Below are positions 11,241 through 22,479 of a stretch of DNA of 64,000 bases, in pieces; the stretch's first letter is position 1; every line of letters begins with the position of its first letter. The notes under the pieces were generated by a model. The model did no database searches. It saw only the letters and a list, made by a program, of their open reading frames with translations, and was not told where the DNA came from. The position numbers were made by a program, and so were the translations under genes. This DNA comes from Parasponia andersonii (lineage: Eukaryota; Streptophyta; Magnoliopsida; Rosales; Cannabaceae): the NCBI GenBank assembly GCA_002914805.1, contig JXTB01000203.1:564898-628897 (forward strand), read 5' to 3'.

Positions 11241-13242
11241 AAATGGTAAAAGAGATTTGAAGAAAGTAACGAGAGAGAAAGTAAAGAGAACGAGCATTGT
11301 ACAATACTATGTCAAAATACAAATTCAATGAAATCTAAGTTAATTTGAAACTTAACTAATTAATGTGAAATTAACCAATTATAATATAACTTGAGTATGT
11401 GATAATATATAATATTGTTCTACTATGTACTTTAGTCCATTAGAGATCAAGTTATCCTTTGTTGTATATCAATTTTTACTAATTAATGAAAATTTATCCA
11501 ATCATGGTGTAAATTGAGTATGTGAAAGTATGTAGTAATGTTCCATGAGATATTATAATCTACTACTTAGTAAAGTTATGCTTAATGATATTAAATTAAG
11601 GTGAAATTTAATTAGTAAATATAAATGAATTAACCTATTTTATTATTAGTTGAGCATGTAATAATGTATATTTGTAACATCCCCAAATTCTACACACGTA
11701 TGTAAGGATTTTTGAATAAATATTTAGTGAATTCGGGAGATATTACATAAAATAGTGGAAAATTAAAACTTTTTAGAAGAAATAACAAAATTTCACTAAT
11801 AATTATACATACTCCAATATATACACCATCGCTACGTGGGCCTCTCATAAAATATACAGAATAAACACACACAAAATAACTACAAAATCCTCTGTCAGAA
11901 AACCACAGTGTCAAAATGCTCATATACATAAGCCGCGGTCAAAAAGTCGGCACTCTTCCTCCAACTCACATATTATCTGTACTTTCTGCAATGTAAGAAT
12001 ATTAATGAGTATAGAACTCAGTAAATAACATATGCAGATACAGAGTGCACATAATAGAGAATAGATAATTATATGATTGGGATCCCTATGTATATTGCAT
12101 TGCATGATAAGACCGTGAATTACATACTGAGCCACTCAGAGAGCGTATAACATATCATGAGCTATATGGAGGTCTCGAGCCCCAGAAAATCCCCTCTGTG
12201 TACAGCAGAGGTCCACCCCATACCGCCGTCAGAGTTTTCCCAAAGGAAGCATAGTGTCCCCGAAAGGACCAGAATATTCCCGAATGAATCAGAATATCCC
12301 CGAATGAACCATATCATATATTTGGGCGCTAGCCCGTCATACCATATTCACCAATATTTGTCAGGCGATATAAATATACCACATGTTCATGTCTCATGCA
12401 AAGAAGAATGACTAATATGTATATACATATATTCACAGATTCCATAGATTCACAGAAACAGAGAATTTCTTATATTGCAGGTGTGATATTACTTACCTCA
12501 AAATGTAGAAACTATTATAATGAAGAGAGATTTTATCCTCTACTAGCAGGAGGTACTAAACTCCTGTAAATAATCTTTACTGCCATTCTTTGAGACACTA
12601 GAGTACTAAATATAATTCTAATTGGATTCTAATTAAGTTTCAAATAAAAGTATTGAATGCTCTAGTGATTGATTATAAAAGAAAATAGACAGAATGTCCT
12701 TAAGAGCTTAAGTGTTATCATAAAAAAATGATACATTAATTTAACTTACACACCGAAAACACCGATTCTATAAGAATTCGGTTCAATTCCACATTCTCAA
12801 GTACTCAGATATCTAATAATAACTAAATTAAGTAACTTCTAAAAGAATACACCTTGCTAAATGAACAAAATAATTATATACACTATTTGTATTAATTTTC
12901 TAGTGAAAATAACGTAGTTTCCCTTTTCAATAAGAGACCACCAAATGAAAACATATCAAGTAAAAAAAAAAAAGCATCGTGGGCTTATTATGACTCACTC
13001 TCCAAAGGGATAAATATATCTATATTATTAACATCAATTCAAATTATCACTATTCTCATTCTCCAAATTTTGATATTCTTTGGGAAGTCAAAGACATGAA
13101 AATGATAACCAAAATAAAATAAATAAATAAATAAAAATAAAAAATAAAAACAAATAATTAGTGGACAAGGTAATTAATTTCATCTAGAAAACGGTGAGAA
13201 GTAAATATTTACACAACACTTTCTACTAGTTTTATATTAAAT

Positions 13243-13498
13243 TAATTCCTGAGCCCTAAACACTAGATGTATGTATAAGCATAAATGCTTTCATCAAAGA
13301 AAGCAAGACCTCAAGACTGAAACAATAAGTTAATAAACAATAACATGATTTAAACCCTTACCAAAAGCTTTAATTCCTGAGCCCTAAACACTAGATATAT
13401 GTATAAGCATAAATACTTTCATCAAAGAAAGCAAGACCTCAAGATTGAAACAATACGTTAATAAACAATAACATGATTTAAACCCTTACCAAAAGCTT
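13243..13498 (+). repeat. 128-bp tandem duplication inside the solo LTR
   Basis: Units 13243-13370 and 13371-13498 are about 96% identical by eye, with a handful of transitions. Both start TAATTCCTGAGCCC and end in CAAAAGCTT. Confidence 0.95.
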
Positions 13499-13766
13499 AT
13501 TGTTTAGCCATCATCTCTTAGTTTCACACCTAATAGTTTCCCTTTTCTTCTATGAGAATTTACTATAACCTCTCTTACTCAACAAGTATGGAGACTAAAT
13601 GACTGAGAGAAATATTCTAGACTTTAGTGCAAACATAGACACATAAATAGAAACAAGGTTATGCAAGATAACTGACTTAAAAAAATATTACTTTTCTTTT
13701 GATATAAGAATTAACTTCAAGCTAACAGATTGTTTTTATTTATGTCAGACAAAATTGACTTAAAAA

Positions 13767-13793
13767 AATAAATAATAATAATAATAATAATAA
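13767..13793 (+). repeat. (TAA)n microsatellite
   Basis: A run of about eight ATA/TAA units inside the solo-LTR-like element. Confidence 0.85.
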
Positions 13794-14390
13794 TCAAGCA
13801 GTAGTTCTAATACATTACTTTCACTCACATTATACTTTTATTTTCTAATGATTATAGCCAATTGGAAATTAGTCTTCTATGCCTATGTTTATTGTATGTG
13901 AATCAAAACAAAGTACATTTAAACTAGACCTTATACGCATACTATATAAAATAAATAGTATTCTAAAACTCAATTTTTTTTAAACTAATTAATCCCTTAA
14001 AATAATAAATCCTAACTAGGTTTATCCTACTGAGGATACCACACTCCTTCACAAAAAATATGTCAAAATGCATGTACAAAATTAGGATCTTTAATGAAAT
14101 TTCATAGTTAAATTTTTTTTTTTAACAACGCATATAAATAGGTAATAACCACATATGCAATACAACATGCTTATCATTGGCTATTATAATTTGTGAGAAG
14201 TCTGGGTGTCACAATATTGTTCTAATAATGACTATAATTATAACCCACTAATTTGTGATATTATACATAAATGTATTAGATTTATGTTATATTTCTTTAA
14301 TTCAATATAAAACTAACCTATTTAAGTCTTAATTAAGCATGTGAGAGTATGTAATAGTGTTCTTTATCAAATTATCCTTTTGATATAAAA

Positions 14391-16445
14391 ATAATTTTAA
14401 TTCTTCTTAATAGTTAATAAAAGTTAACCCAAATTTAAATTATATATTGAGTTATTTTATCACATACGGTAAACATTTAACTAATTGTACCATAGAATTT
14501 TATACATAAAATTTTAATTCTACACAAAAAATAATAACATAATGTAATTTAATATTATTAAAACGTGAACTAAATAATAATATAAAGAAGATAGAATTTT
14601 TTTAATGTTCCTTTAAAGAACGAGAGAAAAATGACAATAGCTCATTGAAACTATAATAAAACAATTTTTTAGTGGCCAAAAAATTGTTAGGAGTTACAAA
14701 AAAATTATTCCGAACTACCAAAAAAATGTTGGAAAAGTACCAAAAAATCTACCAAAATTGTTAGCAAAATTACCGTCCTAGCTCCTAATTTTACCTTTTT
14801 AAATTATTTTGTTACTTGATTTACACTATTGCCCCTCAAAGTTAATTTCACAATTTCCAATACATTTGTCCACTTGTAAAATCAGTTGTAAAAACCAGGT
14901 ATAATGAGTGATTTTTCTTATTTTTTTGTGAGGTACGAAGTTCCTTAAAACTACCACGAGGGATTGAGTGATTTGCCATATGTAAAAGAGCCGATTGGTT
15001 TTTTTTTTTTTTTTTTAACTCTTCAAATTTGGTCACGTTATTTTGTCCATTAGCTAATATGTTTTTTTTTTTTTTGGAAATCAGTAGATGCTTTATTAAC
15101 AGTTAAAACAGTATTTTAGTTTTTTTTTTTTTTTCATATACATAGGAGCATTGCACACGTGCAGTCCACCTGGTGTGACTAAAATTGGCCGTGAACACGT
15201 TCATTATTATAATATAAATATTATATTTATTTTCTTGAAAATCAGTTCATAGCCTAATTTTAAAAAAAAAATAGATTTTAACTAATAATCACTATTTATT
15301 ATAAATTTTAAAAAAATATCATACATATTATTAAAATTTAAACCCCAAACTTCTTAAACTTATACATCCTTATTTAAAGACTCAAACTAAGCTAGTTGCA
15401 TTGGCAGTCCTTAGTCTACTTTAGTACTACTAATTAGTCTGAAATATAAATTTCTTATTACCCCTGTAGAAAAGAGATTAAAAAGGCTAAAAAGCTTGAT
15501 ACCCAGAATTTCGCTACTACGTGCCACCTGGCAAGTAATTGTACGAAGAGACGGTTTTAGCCTTTGGCCCAATCAACAAACTCGCGGAATCGACCGTCGA
15601 TGAAAATTGGATGAAAACGTTTAATGTTTAACACTCGCTAGACGCGCGAGTATGGAATATTTAGTAAATTAGTACTGAAAGGTTTGTACAATTTGGTGCG
15701 CTCCACTACCGTGACTTTCCATTAACCACCCGAACTTAAGAGCTTGCAGCTCTGTAATTGCTATCGGTCACTACCATTTCCGCAATATTTTTATATTTTA
15801 TAAGTAGCAACTAGCGACTAGGCCTAAGAATCTTCAAGCAAATTTCCCTCATTTTCCCAGGAAACAAACACACCGCTTTAGGCCACATTACTGACCCAGA
15901 TTAACTGAAGATCGTCTTATTTCAAAATTTCGAAGCCCATACTCTGTAGATGTACATACATACCTAATGCTCCATTTTCCTTTTTGCTAATACTAATTTT
16001 GATAGTCTGTAATTTCTTTATTTTTCCCTTTTTCATATTTTCTTTTTGTTTCGTTTGAAGTAACGTGGTGGAGCTTGAAGTGAGTATGAGTTTTTGCCTT
16101 TTCTATTAAAAAAAAAAAACAGAAAAAACCCAACCGTCAAATGTCGAATCTTTTATTTTCCAGGTCCAAGTTTTATCTTATTGTTAATTTTCATTTAGAA
16201 TCAAATACTTTTTTCCTCCTTTCTCCGAAGCAAGTAGCTCAGACTGTTGTTATTATTAATATTATTATTATTATTAGCTTTTTATTTTCCTATATTGTGA
16301 GTTATTACGAGTACTAAATACGCTGGCTACATTTTTACATTAGAAAAAAAAAAAAGAAGAGAAGAAATTGGTGAGAGTAATTTGTTATGCAAAATTCTAG
16401 GTCTACATTTTTACAGTACTTTACTGTCGTTTTCGAGGATATTGG
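14391..16445. other. Spacer with poly-T tracts, no gene seen
   Basis: AT-rich to about 15480, with long T runs near 15001, 15061 and 15121. The stretch GGAAATCAGTAGATGCTTTA after one T run reads on the minus strand as an AATAAAGCAT-type tail before poly(A), a possible LINE 3' end. From 15480 to 15990 the sequence is GC-richer and promoter/UTR-like, but no coding exon could be attached. (TTA)n occurs at about 16250-16277. Confidence 0.45.
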
Positions 16446-16787
16446 CCCTTTTTAAGCTTAATGTCGTCTAACGATTTTATATATAACGTCGTTTTTTCGT
16501 GTTTTTGTCATCCCTTGTAAAAGATGAAATTATCAAAAATTTATAAAAGTTTAACCTAATTATATGTTTTACAAATTAATTATTTTTCTTAATTCCACTT
16601 ATCTTGCCTATTATCCCTTTTTAAGCTTAATGTCGTCTAACGATTTCATATATAACGTCGTTTTTTCGTGTTTTTGTCGTCCTTTGTAAAAGATGAAATT
16701 ATGCCACAAAAATTTATAAAAATTTAACCTAATTATATTTTTTACAAATTAATTATTTTTCTTAATTGCGCTTATATTGCCTATTAT
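16446..16787 (+). repeat. 169-bp tandem duplication
   Basis: Units start CCCTTTTTAAGCTTAATG at 16446 and 16615 and run to 16614 and about 16787. They are about 93% identical by eye, with one small indel (GCCAC) in the second. No coding. Confidence 0.95.
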
Positions 16788-16909
16788 TCGTGTCCATCAT
16801 GCCATATGCTTTATTTGTGCATGTGATGTGTCGTGTTGGTCCTAACACATTTACTCATCATACTATGTTGGTCATGCCACAATTATTAAAAGTAAAAATT
16901 AGGCCTTGT

Positions 16910-17570
16910 ACGATATTTTTAGAAGGGTTTCTAGCACTTTTATTTATAAAAACGTTAAAAAATTACAAAAATACAGAGGTCATGCTTTCTATTTCGAATT
17001 TTTGTACAGTTTTTATTAGAAAAATATTACTTTTAATTTTTTTTAGAAAAATATTATTTTCAAAATAGTTACTGATTATCAATTTCTGAAAACTGGTTAC
17101 CGGTTACTAGTTACTAGTCATAATACTTTTGATTATTAGTTACCAATTTTTGAAAATTAATTACTAGTTACTAGTTACTATTTTAAAAAATAATATTTTT
17201 CTAAATATTTTTTGAAAATAGCATTTTCTAATACCGTACTTGAAAAATGCAAACCACCGTATTTAAATTTTTTTTTCTGAAAGTGTCGTACAATGTCTAA
17301 TTTCTCTTTTTCAGGAAAAGTATTTGAAAAATATGGTGGGTTTTATTTTTTTAGATTGGGTACAGTTTTTAGTAACCGAATGTATTTATAACTAGTATAT
17401 AATTGGCAACTAGTAATTATTTTAAAAATGATATTTTTCAAAAATATTTTTTAAAAATGATAATTTTCTAATAAAATCTGTAGAAAAAATAAAAAAAGAG
17501 TACCTCAGTATTTTTGTAATTTTTTTAGATATTTATATTTAAAAGTGTTAGAAACCCTTGTTAAATCGTG
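16910..17570. mobile_element. Fold-back/MITE-like element with ~70-bp inverted arms
   Basis: The left arm (16910-16980) and the right arm (17502-17570) are inverted copies, about 80-85% alike; for example AAGGGTTTCTAGCACTTTTA pairs with the reverse of TAAAAGTGTTAGAAACCCTT. The centre is rich in GGTTACTAGTTACTAGT-like simple repeats. No coding. Target duplication not resolved, so the superfamily is not assigned. Confidence 0.65.
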
Positions 17571-19137
17571 TTATTCTTGTGTCAGTCCATTATTGTCGGG
17601 GCCATTATTGTTAGCCTGTTTTGGTATCACTAGTCCGTATACATGAAAAAAGGACTTAAAATTTAACTAAAAATTAGTGAGGTCATTTTTCAATCGAACC
17701 AAAGGAAAGAGACTAATTAATTATTCCCCTCCTTCCCTCCTTTTTTTTTCGGGGAAATATTTCCCCTTCTTTTTAATCCCCTTAATTGATTTTGTTTTTA
17801 TAGAATTTTGCTCAACGGGGAGTAAGAGAGTTCATTTTATAAGTATATATATATATTTATATATATATATATATATATAATTTCTCAAATTTCCTAATCA
17901 AACCTAGTTTCCTAATAATTCTTTTTCTTTTTTTTTTTTTGAAATAAGACGGCTAATGGAATAGATAAACAATTCCTTTACTTTAAACAGTCTAGAATTC
18001 TTTACAGCCGAAGGATTCATTAACGCCCTAGAAGAAGAGGGAAAAAAAAAAAGGAAAGAAAAACAGAAGAGGCAATAATTTTCTATGGTCCTTGAAATCA
18101 TGGACGAAGGTACGTGTACGTAACTACAATTTTCTGCAGTTTTTATGTGTTTATTACTATTCATACATTGTTTTCTCTATTTTGTTAGATCTATGTTTGT
18201 CTTGATTGATGTTAATGGATCAACCATTGAAAATTTGTGATGGGGTATTTTTTACAGAAGAAGGATCAATTTGTTACCAATATATTACCTATAGTTTTAA
18301 TACATGCTGCCTTCTCCCACTAAAGTCTTTTATCGTGTCTTCTTCCTCTATTCTCCCAACAGCCAGAACCAAATCGAGCTCTCTATTTTGTCGAAAATAA
18401 ATTAAAAAGAGAAATAGACAGAAAATAAGAAGTTAGTTTCCCCTCATATTTAATCATCATACCCAAATTAAGATGGCGCTAGTTGGCTAATATTGGAGTT
18501 TTGCGAAGTAACATCTTGTTTCGCAAATCCATTTTTTATTTTTTATTCCTTAATCCTTTGAAATAATCTTTTATTAGATAGTATCTTAAGAAAATGATAT
18601 ATATATATATATCGTTTTTTGATAACGATATTTTAGAATTTTGTTCGCTGAATATTGAAAATCCTCTACCCTCCAGAATTAAAAAGATTCAATCTATGTG
18701 GTAGACAATGATTAACAAATGACAAAATTCATCCATAAAACAATGTCCATTAATTTTGGAGATCTATTCTAGTTGCTCCTCTTCTCCCAATCTTCTAGAG
18801 AGAGCAAGACCTGGATATTTTAAAAAAATTGTATTTCTTAATTATCTTTTCTTAACATTTATCTCAGTCTGGGTACGATGATTAGATATGGTATTTGATT
18901 ACATTATTTGACACAATAAAATCACAGATACAATATAGTGGGTGACCAACCACTTTCTTGACTATCCCTTGCACAAATTTTTTTCCCCGGATATTTTATA
19001 GTAATTTTATTTATTATTGTTATACACTATTCCGCTATATTAATGAACATGCATGAGCTCCATGAAGATTATGTGATATTTTTCTGTTTTGAGTCTAGGA
19101 ATCCACTTTCCTAACTTGCAAAACAATTAAAGTAACG
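17571..19137. other. AT-rich spacer upstream of the F-box gene
   Basis: It holds (AT)n at about 17844-17880 and at 18597-18612, and a T run at 17930-17941 followed by GAAATAAGACGG that could be the 3' tail of a minus-strand LINE. ORF-length stretches at 17904-18164 and 18206-18400 show no domain. The promoter of the F-box gene should lie in its last part, but no element stands out. Confidence 0.5.
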
Positions 19138-20520
19138 ATGGCAACTAAAGAAACCAAAAAAACAAAAAAAAAAAGAAATCAAGGCTGTAATTGATAATAT
19201 TAATTTGTTGTGAGGGTAGTTTACAATATGATTAATAGTTAAAAAGCTATTTAATTAATTTCTCTTTAGAATAATAAAGTTCAAACTCTTCTTATACTAT
19301 TGTTTTCATTTTAGATTGGGCTGGCGTTCAAGAGCACCTTTTAGTCTCAATTTTGGAGAAATTGAAGTCGTGGATAGATTTTTTACAATTTGGCATTGTA
19401 TGTGTTTCATGGCATTCTTTGATAAAAGACAAGCATATTAAACAAAGCAAAACATTTCGCCACCATTATGTTCCAATGCTTTTATTTCTAAGCGAAGAAG
19501 AAAATACTTGGAGCATATATAATGCCATTGACGAAAATTTTTTAGATTTGAAGTGCTTCTCACAAGGATGGTTAGTGATTGTGAATAGGGACTATACAGT
19601 AACACTTCATAGACCTTATTTTAAATCCAAGGGAGATATAATTGATATAAATACAAGTGTTCAACTTCCATGTTCGTTTCCTCCTAAGTCATACGATCCT
19701 TTACCAGAAGAAGATGATTATGAAAGTATATATGAAGGTTGCGATTATCACATTGTGAGGGCTTTAATTATAGGTGACCCACTAAAAAGTTCAAAGCATT
19801 GCAGTGTCATTGTGATATATAGCTTGCAATACATAATAGCAAGTATTAGATATGGGAAAGACACAACATGGACAAAAATTAAAAGTGATCAATTTCGTTT
19901 TTATTGGGACTTGGTGCATTATAAGAATCAAGTATATTCTCTAGACTGTTATGGCAAACTTGTATCTTTTGACCCATGCAATGTAATTATAAAATTGGTT
20001 GCACCTCAGGTTGAACATCTCGGAGGAACTATGAATAGCTATCTTGTAGTGTCGTGTGGAGAGTTGCTGAATGTTGAAAGATATATTTATTTTTCAGAAC
20101 ATTGCTCTGAAAGGATGACAAAATTGTTTAGAGTTTTCAAAATGGATTTTGGGGGAAGCTAAGTGGATTGAGAAAAGAAGTCCTGATGATATTGCTTTGT
20201 TTGTTGGTGACAATTCATGTATATCTATCTTGGCAGTTGATTTCAAAATTCAAGCAAATTGTATATATTTTACTCATGATATGACTCATCTTCCAACTCC
20301 AACCAAAGAATCTTGTGATGTGGGAGTATACGATATGAAAACTGCCAGTATTAAGTTACATTACAATTTAGACTCTACTTCATTCCACAGGATCTACAAG
20401 CGAGCTCCAATTTGGACTGCACCACCTACCAAATATTGGTCTTGTCTATCTTTGGTATCTTTGGTATTAGTCTTGTCTAATATATTTGTTGGAGTTGGAG
20501 TCGTACATTTTCTATATTAA
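19138..20520 (+). CDS. F-box/DUF295 protein gene, one-base frameshift
   Basis: F-box proteins of this plant family would be substrate adaptors of SCF ubiquitin ligases. From 19315 the frame reads an F-box-like helix set (WAGVQEHLLVSILEKLKSW, then DFLQFGIVCVSWHSL). A DUF295 C-terminal domain follows, with WTKI, YSLDCYGKLVSFD, then DIALFVGDNSC and NCIYFTHD. A likely first exon is 19138-19186 (MATKETKKTKKKRNQ, lysine-rich, as in relatives), with a GT intron to the TTTTAG acceptor at 19314. The first exon is inferred. The frame shifts within the five-G run at 20151-20155: with four Gs the reading would continue in frame into the 20149-20520 stretch. This may be a real lesion or a base-calling error. 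The C-terminus ends in an unusual hydrophobic tail. Total length would be about 415 aa, near the family norm. Confidence 0.85.
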
Positions 20521-22479
20521 TTTCTTCAAGAAGTAAGTTTAATTATTCTTATTATAAGATTTTGATAATAAATAATTTAACAGTTCAATAATTATATTCA
20601 TTTGCATTTTTCTTGTAAGGGGCCACTATTTGTCTTATGTCATAAATGACAAAAGTGTAAGATTCAAATCTCTCATTGCTAATTCAAAAAATAGTAATAT
20701 GCATAAAAAGAAATATTGAGTTTTTGTAGTAAGTATCATAAATAAAGGATTATTAATTTGATATTATTTAAACATTAGACCTATAATTTCAGGTTTTATT
20801 TTTTTAATTCTCAAGATTATTTTAGTAATATTATATACTTCTAAACCTTAGCCACTCTTATAAAGAGAGTGCTATGGCAATAATTATAAGGTGAGCCAAA
20901 ACCTTATTCTCTCTCTCTATACACACTTCTCTCTCGAAAAAAAAGCTCCACTACTGCTCTTACAGAGGTCATAGAGGGAGCGTCTTCTTCTCCTTCTCCG
21001 GCCTCTCCCTTGCTCCCTTTCTTCCTCCTCCTTCTTGATTTCTCACGGGGATGAGATATTTTTTCGATTTTATTTAGTTTTATAATAAGTCCAGATATAG
21101 ATTTGGTTTATAGTAATACCTTTTGTGTAGATTTGAAGTCCATTTATTAGATCTTGAATTTGAGATTTTCTTCTTTGATTTAGATCCGTCAGATGGATGA
21201 GTTATGGATTTCAATTAGTATTGGAATCATATAGGCTGCCCTATCAAAAACGCAATCTAGGAATAGGTGTTGAGACAATAGTTTACTGATGGTCTTTATT
21301 ATCTTCTTTTCTTAGAGAATTATGGTAACACACAAATCTTGCTAATGTTATATTTATGATCTATTTTTCGTCTCTTTTTTTTTTTTTAGGAATTTGAAAT
21401 TATAATTCTTATCATTATACTGTAATTGAAGTTTAATAATAATAATAAGATGAGTCTCCACTTTTTTTTATCTTCATTTTGTGTCTACTTTCTTACTCTC
21501 TATTAGATTGTCTTATAGGATTGTTATATACTACTACAATTATTACAACAATCTCACAATAGCTACTCAATTTGTTGCATTAATAAGCCAATTTAGAAAA
21601 TGAGGGATTGCTTGATTAATCCAGGTGGCTTTGTGAGGTAAGTATATTAATAATAATCTCTAATAATAGCCTAGCCGATCTACGCACAATATTAATCTTT
21701 GTATATTCATCAAATAATACTTATACCGATTGATGAAATATGTGCAAAAATTATTGTAAAAATTAATTGGTATTTAGATTTGGCTTATGAGCATATTTTT
21801 AATAAAATATGTATATGAATATTATCATGTATATCTGGGTTGATATTTTTTCTTTTCTTTGGTATATTTTACAATGTTGTTTCTTGAAGAATTGAACTAT
21901 ACCTATACTTGTTACATAGTTTTAAGAACAAGTTTTCCATTGAGTTACGATTCTGTGTGAATAAAAATAATTAATTAATTGATGTTAGGCTTATATTATA
22001 TATATATATATATATGCATAATTATATAAAACCGTATCTGATTAATTGATACTTAGCTTATATTATATATATATCATACCTATACAAAACTTTTCTGTAT
22101 TTTTTTTTTCTCCACGTCTAGTTATTCTCGATAAATAGATTTATATTTGAATCACAGTAGTTCTAGAATTCAATTTATCATCCTATTTTTCTAGAATATT
22201 TTGTAATAATGCTTGTGCGTTGGAAATTACAATCTTGATTTTTATTATCGATGCATACGCGACTGTAATTTTAGCATTAGTATATAAATTTAAGCATTTT
22301 TGTCATACATATTTAGTTATTTATTTAATTAGTCACATCTATTTGTGAAAGAATTCAATTCTATACATACCATTGTTTAATTTAATATGCTATTTGCAGT
22401 CTCACCATATATATTAACTATATTCATTCGTGTGCAAATTATTATAATATAGTGAATTCTTAGTTATTTCTATATATAT
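20521..22479. other. Spacer; pyrimidine-rich LTR/UTR-like patch at 20830-21300
   Basis: 20521-20797 is the 3' flank of the F-box gene and is duplicated at 25640-25904. From about 20830 there is a CT-rich leader-like stretch, and near 21222 TATTGGAATCATATAGG could be a decayed methionine-tRNA primer site. This would fit the 5' LTR/leader of the copia fossil that follows. (AT)n occurs near 21990-22015. Assignment is weak. Confidence 0.35.

Larger units (their letters stand above)
11673..14213 (-). mobile_element. Solo-LTR-like element, 2.54 kb, probably Ty3/gypsy
   Basis: The left end is TGTAACATCCCCAAATTC and the right end is CTGGGTGTCACA; TGTAACATCCC and GGGTGTCACA are imperfect inverted termini with TG...CA ends. 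The direct 5-bp repeat ATATT flanks both ends (11668-11672 and 14214-14218). There is no gag/pol coding inside. Termini of this kind (TGTGACACCC / GGGGATGTTACA read on the minus strand) are common in long plant chromovirus LTRs; the lineage and orientation are inference. ORF-length stretches at 11690-12135 and 12157-12411 lie inside and are non-coding. Fossil. Confidence 0.7.
10785..14390 (+). repeat. Decayed ~130-bp tandem array, split by the element at 11673-14213
   Basis: Five diverged units share a pattern of roughly TAATTAATG, then AATTAACC, TTGAGTATGTGATA and ATATTGTTCTACTA. They start near 10785, 11358, 11490, 11610 (continuing past the inserted element at 14214) and 14310. Similarity is by eye and low, but the order of sub-motifs is kept. 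No coding. Confidence 0.55.

Noticed and set aside
12157-12411. 84-aa frame with repeated Pro/Ser/Glu
   Set aside because: It lies inside the solo-LTR-like element and reflects small internal CCCGAATGAA repeats; no domain.
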